Source: Bacteroidota bacterium (GTDB lineage Bacteria; Bacteroidota; Bacteroidia; Bacteroidales; UBA10428). Taken from it: a stretch of DNA of 5,839 bases. Under the pieces are notes generated by a model. The model was given only the letters and a program-made list of their open reading frames with translations. It searched no databases and had not been told where the DNA came from. Every line of letters begins with the position of its first letter. Position 1 is the stretch's first letter. The translations under genes and the position numbers were made by a program. The stretch lies in assembly GCA_024640925.1 (NCBI GenBank), contig JAHEEB010000321.1, positions 1 through 5,839 of the forward strand, in the 5' to 3' direction. Below, in pieces: positions 1 to 5,839 of this stretch.

Positions 1-11
1 AACGTATTGTC

Positions 12-566
12 ATGATAACTAAAAATAAAACATCAATTAAGTATTTGGGGATCTATTTACTTGTAATTCCTCTTTTAAGTTTGCTTTTGTTTTCCTTCTC
101 ACAGAGCAATTATACTAGTGCTCTGGCTCCGATAATTAAAATAGTGGATATTGAAGATGAATATCTTCCAACAATATACCCAGTGGATGTAACAAAAGTT
201 AACAAAACCAGTGGATATGGGGAGAGGATTGACCCTATTTCGAAGAAAAAACAATTTCATTATGGAATAGACTTTGCACTTCCGGAAGGAGAAGAAGTAA
301 TGGCTACGGCTAAAGGGATTGTTTACGAAGCTAAATTTGATATCGAAAAGAAGAAAGGTAATTACATTGTTATCAAACATAATGATGCGTACTCGACATT
401 TTATTCCCACTTAAAAAGCATGGCTGTTAAAACAGGAGATCACATAGAAAAAGGTCAGGTAATCGGATATGTTGGATGTTCTGGCAGATCAACTGGTCCA
501 CATTTGCATTACGAAATACATAAAAAAGGAGAAAAAGTAAATCCACAGGATTATCTGACCAAATAA
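12..566 (+). CDS. M23 family zinc metallopeptidase (LytM-type peptidoglycan endopeptidase), membrane-anchored or secreted
   Basis: This 184-residue protein is a LytM/peptidase M23 enzyme, a family that cuts peptide cross-bridges in peptidoglycan. A hydrophobic stretch at about residues 11-29, after a lysine-rich start, is a signal peptide or N-terminal anchor, so the enzyme acts in the periplasm. The catalytic domain covers roughly residues 65-180. HxxxD at H83 and D87 supplies two zinc ligands, and the late HLH motif (H164, H166) supplies the third ligand (H166) and a catalytic histidine. H133, in 'YSHL', is the other usual active-site histidine. The glycine-rich 'STGPHLHYE' block is typical, so all key residues are present and activity is expected. 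There is no LysM or coiled-coil domain; the linker before the domain is short. The ATG lies in ATGA, so it could overlap the stop of an upstream gene. The family is certain; the natural substrate is not. Confidence 0.93.
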   Translation: MITKNKTSIKYLGIYLLVIPLLSLLLFSFSQSNYTSALAPIIKIVDIEDEYLPTIYPVDVTKVNKTSGYGERIDPISKKKQFHYGIDFALPEGEEVMATAKGIVYEAKFDIEKKKGNYIVIKHNDAYSTFYSHLKSMAVKTGDHIEKGQVIGYVGCSGRSTGPHLHYEIHKKGEKVNPQDYLTK

Positions 567-572
567 CAAAAT

Positions 573-714
573 AGAAGAAACTGTCCAAAAAGTTATATCC
601 GAGTGAATTAACCACAAAAATTAAGCCTCAAAGATTCACAAAGTTTTTATTAGTGATACCTTTGTGTTTTAGAGTCTTCGTGGCTATTTATCAACTTTTT
701 GGACAGCCTCTTTT
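573..714. repeat. Nested inverted repeat (MITE-like or REP-like), possibly also a transcription terminator
   Basis: The outer arms are a perfect 14-bp inverted repeat: CTGTCCAAAAAGTT at 581-594 and its reverse complement at 693-706. After a 2-nt mismatch, pairing resumes between 573-578 and 709-714, with one G-T wobble. Inside lies a second, less perfect palindrome. CACAAAG at 637-643 pairs with CTTTGTG at 660-666 around a 16-nt loop, and CCAC near 612 faces GTGG near 681. A T-run at 711-715 closes the element, so its transcript could act as a terminator after the M23 gene. No reading frame of note lies inside. Motifs of this 'CACAAAG...CTTTGTG...CGTGG' style recur between genes in many Bacteroidota genomes as far as I recall; copy number here cannot be tested from one window. 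Confidence 0.7.
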
Positions 715-732
715 TATTATAAAATCAATCTC

Positions 733-1656
733 ATGAAACATATTTTTCTGATACTGTTCGCAGCTTGTATTTCTATTACCATGAAAACCGGGCAAAAGCC
801 AGAGAAACCTTGTATCGCATTTTCTTTTGATGATGGAAATCCAAATGATATTCTTAACTACAAGGGAGAAAAATGGAATGCAATAATTGTTGATCAGCTG
901 AAAAAATACAATATCAAAGCTGTGTGGTTTGTTGCTGCCAAAAAACTTGATAATGAAAAAGGAAAGCTCCTTTTGCAAAATTGGAACAACGAAGGCCATA
1001 TTCTGGCAAATCACACATACAACCATGTGAACTACAACGATTCGCTGGTGACTTATACTGATTTTATCAATGAAATTCATCGATGCGATTCAATTATTAG
1101 TGGGTTCAGCAACTATCAGAAAATTTTCCGGTTTCCTGTATTAAAGGAAGGAAACACTATTGCTAAAAGAGATAGTGTACGATTTTTTTTGCAGCAAAAT
1201 GGATATAAACAAGGTTGGGTTACTATCGATGCATCTGACTGGTATATTAATATGAGACTAATTCGAAGACTTAAGCAAGATCCCAATGCTGATATCAGCG
1301 CATTCCGCAATTTCTATGTATCACACATGTTTGAACGTGCCGAATATTACAATAACCTGTCAAAAGAGTTAAATCACCGTGAGATTAAACATACCATATT
1401 AATACATTTTAATCTTACATCGGCCTTGTTTCTAACCGATTTAATTGAAAAGTTTAAAGCAGAAAGCTGGGAGATTACAAATTATAGCGAAGCCATAAAA
1501 GACCCGATATATAAAGAATTGCCAACTTCAATGCCTGCCGAACAAAGCCTCATCTGGTCAATGGCTCAACAAACCGGAAAATATGACAATTTATTGAGAT
1601 ATCCGGGCGAAGATGGCGATTACGAAAAAGACAAGATGGATAGGTTAGGATTGTGA
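733..1656 (+). CDS. Polysaccharide deacetylase family protein (NodB homology domain, CE4-like), exported
   Basis: This 307-residue protein belongs to the NodB/CE4 family, metal-dependent enzymes that remove N- or O-acetyl groups from glycans such as chitin, peptidoglycan or exopolysaccharide. The N-terminus is a short signal sequence, hydrophobic at about residues 4-16. C12 after 'LFAA' could be a lipoprotein cysteine, but the lipobox is poor (F at -3). The family motifs appear in order: SFDDG at 31-35 (catalytic base D33, metal ligand D34), HTYNH at 94-98 (metal ligands H94 and H98), RFP at 133-135, DASDW at 166-170, and LIH at 223-225 with H225. About 50 residues separate the last two motifs. 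The tail, with 'RYPGEDGDYEKDKMDRLGL', is acidic and follows the domain. The metal triad is intact, so activity is likely; the substrate is unknown. The gene lies 30 bp before an acyltransferase gene and is probably co-transcribed with it. Confidence 0.9.
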   Translation: MKHIFLILFAACISITMKTGQKPEKPCIAFSFDDGNPNDILNYKGEKWNAIIVDQLKKYNIKAVWFVAAKKLDNEKGKLLLQNWNNEGHILANHTYNHVNYNDSLVTYTDFINEIHRCDSIISGFSNYQKIFRFPVLKEGNTIAKRDSVRFFLQQNGYKQGWVTIDASDWYINMRLIRRLKQDPNADISAFRNFYVSHMFERAEYYNNLSKELNHREIKHTILIHFNLTSALFLTDLIEKFKAESWEITNYSEAIKDPIYKELPTSMPAEQSLIWSMAQQTGKYDNLLRYPGEDGDYEKDKMDRLGL

Positions 1657-1686
1657 TTTTAATTACCTCTCAAATATTTTTTTTTA

Positions 1687-2835
1687 ATGCAAATAACAGA
1701 TAAACACAACAGTGGAATAGATGTTCTCCGCGGATTGGCTATTTTATCGGTAATATTGCTCCATATTCAAATAAGGGTACCTTTTACCGATACTTTTTTG
1801 GGCAAATTGATGCCCGAATCGATTTACAAAATTATATTCCGTAGCGGTTATTACGGGGTTTGTATATTTTTTGTAATCTCTGGTTTTCTTATAACAACTT
1901 CATCTCTAAACAAATGGGAATCCATTGACAAGCTGAGTCTGCGAGGTTTTTATACCATGCGCTTTGCCCGCATTATGCCTTTGCTTGTAGCCTTGCTGCT
2001 TGTTCTTTCAGTGCTTCACCTGGCTGGATTAAAAGGTTTTGTAATCAATCATGACCAAACATCTTTAGGAAGGGCAATTTTTGCAGCTCTTACTTTTCAT
2101 ATTAACTGGCTGGAGATAAAGACAGGCTATTTACCAGGTTCCTGGGATGTTCTCTGGTCTTTGTCTATTGAAGAAGTGTTCTACCTGTTTTTCCCTCTTG
2201 TTTGTCTATTAATTCGAAAAGAATGGCTTTTTGGTATTTTAACATTTGTGTTCTTAATTATTTCGCCCTTTGCCCGTACCGTATGGTTTCTTGGCTATGG
2301 ATTTGAGGAACCGGATCATAATCATTTTGCATATCTCGATGCTATTTCCCTAGGATGTCTGGCTGCAATTATTGCCAAAAGAGTGGAAATTAAAAAGTCA
2401 TATTTAACATGTATTGCTGTTCTAGGGCTGGCTATGATGTTACTGATACTAATCTTTCGTTCAATAGCCAGATCAATGCATTTGGGACAAACCGGGCTAA
2501 ATGTTACTGTATTAGCTATTGGTACAGCATTAGTACTTATCTGGATGCAGAAACGATTCGCACATGGGCAGCAGGTGCCGGGAAGATATACCAGATTGTT
2601 TCGTTTCTTTGGCCGTAACAGCTATGAGGTTTATCTTACGCATATGTTTGTTGTCTATATATTCTGTGAAGTATATTATGCATTAAACCTTTCCGGTGAA
2701 TGGGCATGGGCTCTCTATATTTCTATAATTTTTTTCTCAGGAACATTGGGAGAGTTGGTAGCAAAATATTTTTCAACCCCATTAAACAAGATGCTAAGAG
2801 TACGATTAAAACCAGTTGTTGGTAACAAAAAATAA
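1687..2835 (+). CDS. Acyltransferase family 3 membrane protein (OafA/YrhL-like)
   Basis: This 382-residue, strongly hydrophobic protein has about ten predicted membrane segments. It belongs to acyltransferase family 3, whose members move acetyl or other short acyl groups across the inner membrane onto surface sugars, peptidoglycan or small molecules. The hallmark R-X10-H motif is present as R15 and H26 in the first segment ('GIDVLRGLAIL...LLH'). It is followed by 'FFVISGFLI' at 61-69, the basic 'RFARIMPLL' at 92-100, and 'WSLSIEE' at 157-163. These are all typical of the OafA group. There is no C-terminal SGNH domain, so this is the short stand-alone form. Its position just after a polysaccharide deacetylase gene suggests both act on the same or related glycan (inference). 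Hairpins downstream probably end the transcript. The family is secure; acceptor and donor cannot be read from sequence. Confidence 0.92.
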   Translation: MQITDKHNSGIDVLRGLAILSVILLHIQIRVPFTDTFLGKLMPESIYKIIFRSGYYGVCIFFVISGFLITTSSLNKWESIDKLSLRGFYTMRFARIMPLLVALLLVLSVLHLAGLKGFVINHDQTSLGRAIFAALTFHINWLEIKTGYLPGSWDVLWSLSIEEVFYLFFPLVCLLIRKEWLFGILTFVFLIISPFARTVWFLGYGFEEPDHNHFAYLDAISLGCLAAIIAKRVEIKKSYLTCIAVLGLAMMLLILIFRSIARSMHLGQTGLNVTVLAIGTALVLIWMQKRFAHGQQVPGRYTRLFRFFGRNSYEVYLTHMFVVYIFCEVYYALNLSGEWAWALYISIIFFSGTLGELVAKYFSTPLNKMLRVRLKPVVGNKK

Positions 2836-2869
2836 AAGTAGAGGTGAGTCACAGTTTAAAAAAATGATA

Positions 2870-2896
2870 TTTTACAGTATCTTGTAAAAGATTTTT
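2870..2896 (+). terminator. AT-rich hairpin with T-tract, 3' of the acyltransferase gene
   Basis: TTTTACA at 2870-2876 pairs perfectly with TGTAAAA at 2883-2889 around a 6-nt loop. A T-tract at 2892-2896 follows two bases later. The shape is that of an intrinsic terminator 35 bp after the acyltransferase stop, but the stem is short and almost free of GC, so its strength is doubtful. Confidence 0.4.
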
Positions 2897-2905
2897 AGTT
2901 TAATT

Positions 2906-2945
2906 TATACTTTAATTAATTGGTAATTGAAGTATAGTACTTTTT
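2906..2945 (+). terminator. Long AT-rich hairpin followed by T-run (terminator or operator-like palindrome)
   Basis: Positions 2906-2918 pair with 2924-2936 over 13 consecutive base pairs, including one G-T wobble (T2913 with G2929), around the 5-nt loop ATTGG. Four bases later comes a run of five T at 2941-2945. This is the stronger of two tandem hairpins and could terminate the deacetylase-acyltransferase transcript. Because it ends only about 40 bp before the next start codon, it could instead be a regulator-binding palindrome or part of that gene's leader. Confidence 0.45.
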
Positions 2946-2979
2946 AACTATTCATACTTCATTGTATAAATTGTATTCT

Positions 2980-3672
2980 ATGATTAAAATTGGTTCGAAA
3001 AGTACTATTTTGTTTATTTGCCTGGCCTTTCAGGTTAGCGCGTTTTCACAACTCAGACTCGATGATATTGTGATGGATCAGATTTCCCAGAAGAAAGTAA
3101 GACAATATATAGAGTACCAGATTGAAGATAACAAGCATTTGTTTAATCAGATACATCCTTCCTGCACGGCAAGTATTGATTTATCGGCTTATCATAAAAA
3201 TATAAGGGATTATATTCTAAAAGATAATATACAGAAAGTATGGTTCGGATATTTGTCGGCCAATCCAACACAATCGTGGAATGGCAGAAAGGTTTCTTTT
3301 GGACTTTTGCTCAATAAGTATCCTGAAAATATTTTTTATAACAACGATCAGATTGCTGGTGTGGATACCGGACAAGTTTATTATGTCAATTTAAAGCTAA
3401 TGGAAGGGATGTACAATTTGCCAGTAGCATTTGAGATTGTCAGAGTTGATAACAATTCCAAGGTTATTGAATTCAGCTATTTAGAGGGCAACAAATCAAC
3501 CGGGTTGCAGCGAATTGAATTTTTTGATTTGGGTAATGACTACACAAAAATTATACATACCAGCTTTTACAAAAGCGATTCAGAATTTCGTGACAAATGG
3601 TTATATCCTCATTTCCATAAGAAGATTATTAACGATTTTCACAGGAATATGAGAAAGCTTTTGGGTGTATAG
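2980..3672 (+). CDS. Secreted protein of unknown function (Bacteroidota-type)
   Basis: I do not recognise a named family. The protein is 230 residues from the ATG at 2980; a TTG 18 bp upstream in frame would add six residues ahead of the signal peptide and is less likely. Residues 1-23 form a clear signal peptide ending 'SAFS' with Q24 next, typical of Bacteroidota export. The mature part has a charged helical region (about 28-58), one cysteine (C62), then a tract with 'NPTQSWNGRKVSFGLLL' (95-111), which looks conserved in character. A probable beta-rich section follows (about 130-195), and a basic, aromatic and histidine-rich C-terminal helix (205-230, 'LYPHFHKK', 'DFHRNMRKLL'). The alternating strands and final helix vaguely recall START/SRPBCC-like lipid-binding folds such as DUF1990, but that is speculation. 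It lies alone between the hairpins and a convergent operon, so it is probably its own transcription unit. Confidence 0.8.
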   Translation: MIKIGSKSTILFICLAFQVSAFSQLRLDDIVMDQISQKKVRQYIEYQIEDNKHLFNQIHPSCTASIDLSAYHKNIRDYILKDNIQKVWFGYLSANPTQSWNGRKVSFGLLLNKYPENIFYNNDQIAGVDTGQVYYVNLKLMEGMYNLPVAFEIVRVDNNSKVIEFSYLEGNKSTGLQRIEFFDLGNDYTKIIHTSFYKSDSEFRDKWLYPHFHKKIINDFHRNMRKLLGV

Positions 3673-3687
3673 AGAAATGGAGAGATC

Positions 3688-4719
3688 CTATTTATCCCTG
3701 GTGAGCAGCTCGTTATAAGTTCTGTTCTTTCGAACAATAAAATTAAACACCATGCTGTGTTTGTATATCTGTCCAACTTCCTCAGCTTTTACCAGCCTGG
3801 CAAACTCTCTTCTTTTCCGGTGAGTAGCAAAAATGTTGCAATAAAAATGCAAATGAGCTTTAAAAACAGCCCAGAAGAAGCCAAACGAAAATTTTGCCAG
3901 GTAAACCAATGCCGAAGTACCATCGAGCACTAACCGAACAAAGATTATTGGTATCAGGCGAGACCTTGACAGGTTTTTCTGAAGCAGGAACAGATTATTT
4001 CTGTAATTCAAATATAGCTTTACCGGATTATTGTTTGGAAGAGTTCCTCCCCCCACATGATATACAACAGACGATGGAATTACCATTATTTTATACCCCA
4101 TCCTTTTCAACCGCCAGCAAAGGTCGATCTCTTCCATATGTGCAAAGAACTTTTCGTCAAACTTACCAGCGGAACGAAAAGCTGAAGCCCTAACAAATAA
4201 ACAGGCTCCCGATGCCCAGAAAATTTCAGTATTATCATTATACTGGCCCTGGTCCATCTCTACTTTTGATAAAACCCTTCCTCTACAGAAAGGATAACCG
4301 TATATATCAATAAATCCACCTGCGGCTCCTGCATATTCAAATTCTTGTTTATTATCATACGCCAGGAGTTTAGGCATTGCCGCCGCAACGTCGGGGTGAG
4401 AATCCATGTAATCAAGAATAGTATGGAGCCATCCTGCTGTTACCTCAACATCCGAGTTTAACAAAACATAGTAATCTGCATCAATTTGATCCAATGCCCG
4501 ATTATATCCTCCGGTATATCCGTAATTAGCATCAAAGACCATTATTTCAACCTGTGGATACTTTTCTTTTAAAAAAACAATTGAATTATCGGTGGAGCCA
4601 TTGTCAGCAATAATGATTCTTACACCCTCTCCTTTTGTATTTTCGATGACAGAAGGCAGGAATTTCTCCAAATGATTTCTACCGTTCCAGTTTAAAATGA
4701 CAATAGCTGATTTACCCAT
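3688..4719 (-). CDS. Family 2 glycosyltransferase (GT-A fold, rhamnosyltransferase/WcaA-like)
   Basis: This 343-residue enzyme transfers a sugar from a nucleotide-sugar donor to a growing glycan at the cytoplasmic face of the inner membrane. The GT-A domain spans about residues 1-250. It starts with 'AIVILNWNG' (5-13), then the nucleotide-binding 'ADNGSTD' (38-44) and 'NYGYTGGYNRAL' (65-76). The metal-binding DxD-type motif is NSDVE at 88-92 (D90), and 'WASGAC' (168-173) and 'MEEIDLCWR' (195-203, acidic catalytic motif) follow. 'YHVGGGT' (220-226) and 'YRNNL' (239-243) match the RfbF-like subgroup often annotated as rhamnosyltransferases. A hydrophobic and basic tail (about 255-305) probably contacts the membrane. 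The start is 13 bp after the stop of the LpxL-like gene, so the two are very likely one operon. All key residues are present; donor sugar and linkage cannot be read from the sequence. Confidence 0.93.
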   Translation of the reverse strand: MGKSAIVILNWNGRNHLEKFLPSVIENTKGEGVRIIIADNGSTDNSIVFLKEKYPQVEIMVFDANYGYTGGYNRALDQIDADYYVLLNSDVEVTAGWLHTILDYMDSHPDVAAAMPKLLAYDNKQEFEYAGAAGGFIDIYGYPFCRGRVLSKVEMDQGQYNDNTEIFWASGACLFVRASAFRSAGKFDEKFFAHMEEIDLCWRLKRMGYKIMVIPSSVVYHVGGGTLPNNNPVKLYLNYRNNLFLLQKNLSRSRLIPIIFVRLVLDGTSALVYLAKFSFGFFWAVFKAHLHFYCNIFATHRKRREFARLVKAEEVGQIYKHSMVFNFIVRKNRTYNELLTRDK

Positions 4720-4732
4720 CTAATATTTGAAA

Positions 4733-5623
4733 TTATACAGAAACATGTTGTTTATCTTTTTTATGTTTCCAACGTTTATGAGACCAAAGATAATATTCCG
4801 GTTGATATTTTATTTGTTCTTCCAAAAGTCTGATGTACTTTTCCGTTATTTCGAAATCTGATGTTGCCTTTGGATTTTCCGATATCATCCTATAGGTTGC
4901 CTGGTAATAACCCCTTTTAATTTTTTTAGTATCAATAAAAACAACTGGCAAATCAAACTTTTTGGCAAGTTTCTCTGGACCAGTAATCACTGGGGTATCC
5001 TGATTCAAAAAGTTTGTCCAGTAATGAATTTCACTTTTCATTGGACGTTGATCACCAACTGTATAAAGTATTATCAGGTCATCGTTTTTCTTCGAGTCAA
5101 TTATTACCCTGAGTGTCTGCTTCATGGGAACAGGAATACTGCCATACCTGTTTCGAAGATGTATAAACAACCCATCGAATATTTTATTTGACAATGGTTT
5201 ATAGATACCAATATAAACATGAGGCAGCTGATGCCATCCAATAGCAGCCCATTCCCAGTTTCCATAATGTGTAGTAAGAAGTATCAGTGATTTACCCTTG
5301 GCATATATCTCTTGAACCAACTCTGGATTTGTGGTTTTGTATCTATGGGTAACCTCACTCATACTCATATTCAACATATAAATACTTTCGAAAAAGTAAT
5401 CGCAAAGGTGCCTGTAAAACTTCTTTTCAATAGCTTTTCGTTCATTTCTATCTTTTTCAGGAAATGATTTCTTTAAATTTTCTGAGACCACCTTTCTTCT
5501 GTATCCAACCAGATAATAAATGATATAATATAAACCTGAGGAAAGGAAATAAATAAACCGAAGTGGCAACAAAGAAAAAAGCCATAAGGGAGAAAGGATT
5601 ATTTTATCAGATATTTTGAGCAT
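4733..5623 (-). CDS. LpxL/HtrB-family lysophospholipid (lipid A-type) acyltransferase
   Basis: This 296-residue protein belongs to the LpxL/HtrB/LpxM group, inner-membrane enzymes that add a secondary fatty acyl chain to Kdo-lipid A or related lipids. An N-terminal hydrophobic segment (about 10-39) anchors it to the membrane. The catalytic HX4(D/E) motif is H119-YGNW-E124, inside 'TTHYGNWEW'. Other family blocks follow: 'YKPLSNKIFD' (141-150) with 'LRNRYG' (156-161), and a later 'DQRP' block before 'LAKKFDLPVVF'. The length is normal for the family (about 290-310). The C-terminus is basic, with 'LWSHKRWKHK'. It is the first gene of a leftward pair with a glycosyltransferase, which fits lipid A/LPS or another acylated glycolipid, though Bacteroidota also carry relatives used in other lipid pathways. 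A second copy of its C-terminus follows at the window edge, so it is one of a tandem pair. Confidence 0.92.
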   Translation of the reverse strand: MLKISDKIILSPLWLFSLLPLRFIYFLSSGLYYIIYYLVGYRRKVVSENLKKSFPEKDRNERKAIEKKFYRHLCDYFFESIYMLNMSMSEVTHRYKTTNPELVQEIYAKGKSLILLTTHYGNWEWAAIGWHQLPHVYIGIYKPLSNKIFDGLFIHLRNRYGSIPVPMKQTLRVIIDSKKNDDLIILYTVGDQRPMKSEIHYWTNFLNQDTPVITGPEKLAKKFDLPVVFIDTKKIKRGYYQATYRMISENPKATSDFEITEKYIRLLEEQIKYQPEYYLWSHKRWKHKKDKQHVSV

Positions 5624-5759
5624 TTGTTATTAATCATCGATTCATAAATTTACCAACTATTTGTTAAAACTCATCGGTAATAAGCATTTACAGCTTCCGG
5701 GTAATTTCTAAGGTTTCTTTATAAAAGGAAATAACTGTTTTACTCTTTTAATTATGAAA

Positions 5760-5839
5760 TTATACAGAAACATCCTGTATTTCCCGTTTATGTTTCCAAC
5801 GTTTATGTGACCATAGATAATATTCCGGTTGATATTTAA
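5760..5839 (-). CDS. Partial CDS: C-terminus of a second LpxL/HtrB-family acyltransferase (tandem paralog)
   Basis: Read leftwards from the window edge, this frame gives 25 residues ending '...LWSHKRWKHKREIQDVSV' and a TAA stop. They align without gaps to the last 25 residues of the neighbouring acyltransferase (4733-5623), with 21 identities; the first 17 are identical. At DNA level 69 of 78 positions agree (5760-5837 against 4733-4810), and the five bases beyond the stop (TGAAA on the plus strand) are also shared. The rest lies outside the window, so whether this is a full gene or a leftover fragment cannot be decided. It sits upstream of, and on the same strand as, the complete copy, 136 bp away, and could be the earlier gene of the same operon. 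Confidence 0.8.
   Translation of the reverse strand, partial: KYQPEYYLWSHKRWKHKREIQDVSV

Noticed and set aside
657..664. TACCTTTG, a perfect match to the Bacteroidota -7 promoter box TANNTTTG, upstream of the deacetylase gene
   Set aside because: No TTG/TTTG -33 element lies 17-23 bp upstream, and the match falls in the arm of the internal palindrome, so it is better explained by the repeat.
99..1310. Several minus-strand open frames opposite the M23 and deacetylase genes (99-410, 427-615, 691-1080, 1116-1310)
   Set aside because: They are low-complexity translations antisense to genes with clear family motifs, with no domain of their own.
2409..2618. Plus-strand open frame of 69 codons inside the acyltransferase-3 gene
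   Set aside because: It is an out-of-frame shadow of a membrane-protein gene that is intact through this region.
2882..2915. TTG (2882-2884) with TACTTTAA (2908-2915) as a promoter for the secreted protein
   Set aside because: The spacing (23 bp) is at the edge of the accepted range, the -7 box lacks its final G, and it lies inside the two hairpins.
2962..2979. In-frame TTG start that would lengthen the secreted protein by six residues
   Set aside because: The ATG at 2980 gives a well-formed signal peptide (basic start, hydrophobic core, AFS before Q). The extension adds nothing typical, and TTG starts are uncommon.
3894..4193. Plus-strand open frame of 99 codons opposite the glycosyltransferase
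   Set aside because: It is antisense to the conserved 'WASGAC' and 'EEIDLCWR' region of the glycosyltransferase and shows no independent coding signal.
5624..5759. Spacer between the two LpxL-like genes as promoter or terminator region
   Set aside because: On the minus strand TAAATTTA resembles a -7 box, but no -33 element is correctly spaced. Only weak AT pairing is visible, so no promoter or terminator is called.

Overview
The window looks like ordinary chromosomal DNA from a low-GC member of the Bacteroidota. The evidence is AT-rich coding and spacer DNA, starts without obvious Shine-Dalgarno sequences, signal peptides of the 'AFSQ' type, and gene families typical of that phylum. A finer placement (for example Marinilabiliales/Prolixibacteraceae) would be a guess. 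Nearly every gene concerns the cell envelope: wall hydrolysis, removal or addition of acyl groups on surface polymers, glycosyl transfer and lipid A-type acylation. There is no CRISPR array, transposase, integrase, tRNA or rRNA.

Layout. A membrane-anchored or secreted M23 peptidase (12-566, +) comes first; its ATG may overlap the stop of a gene that lies mostly outside the window. A 166-bp spacer follows, largely filled by a nested inverted repeat (about 573-714) that ends in a T-run. Next come a NodB-type polysaccharide deacetylase (733-1656, +) and, 30 bp later, an acyltransferase-3 (OafA-like) membrane protein (1687-2835, +), probably co-transcribed. Two AT-rich hairpins, each with a T-tract (2870-2896 and 2906-2945), separate that pair from a small secreted protein of unknown function (2980-3672, +).

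The right half is transcribed leftwards. An LpxL/HtrB-like acyltransferase (4733-5623, -) and a family 2 glycosyltransferase (3688-4719, -) are 13 bp apart and form a probable operon, which converges on the unknown gene with only 15 bp between stop codons. At the right edge (5760-5839, -) lies the C-terminal end of a second LpxL-like gene. Its last 25 residues match the first copy at 21 positions, so the window cuts through a tandem pair of paralogous acyltransferases.

How the genes might work together is inference. The deacetylase and OafA-like protein could remove and add acyl groups on an exported glycan. The glycosyltransferase and LpxL-like enzymes could build a lipid A/LPS-type or other acylated glycolipid. 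No clearly new system is visible. The items most worth a second look are the tandem LpxL copies, the nested inverted repeat, the paired hairpins, and the conserved-looking secreted protein that I cannot name.
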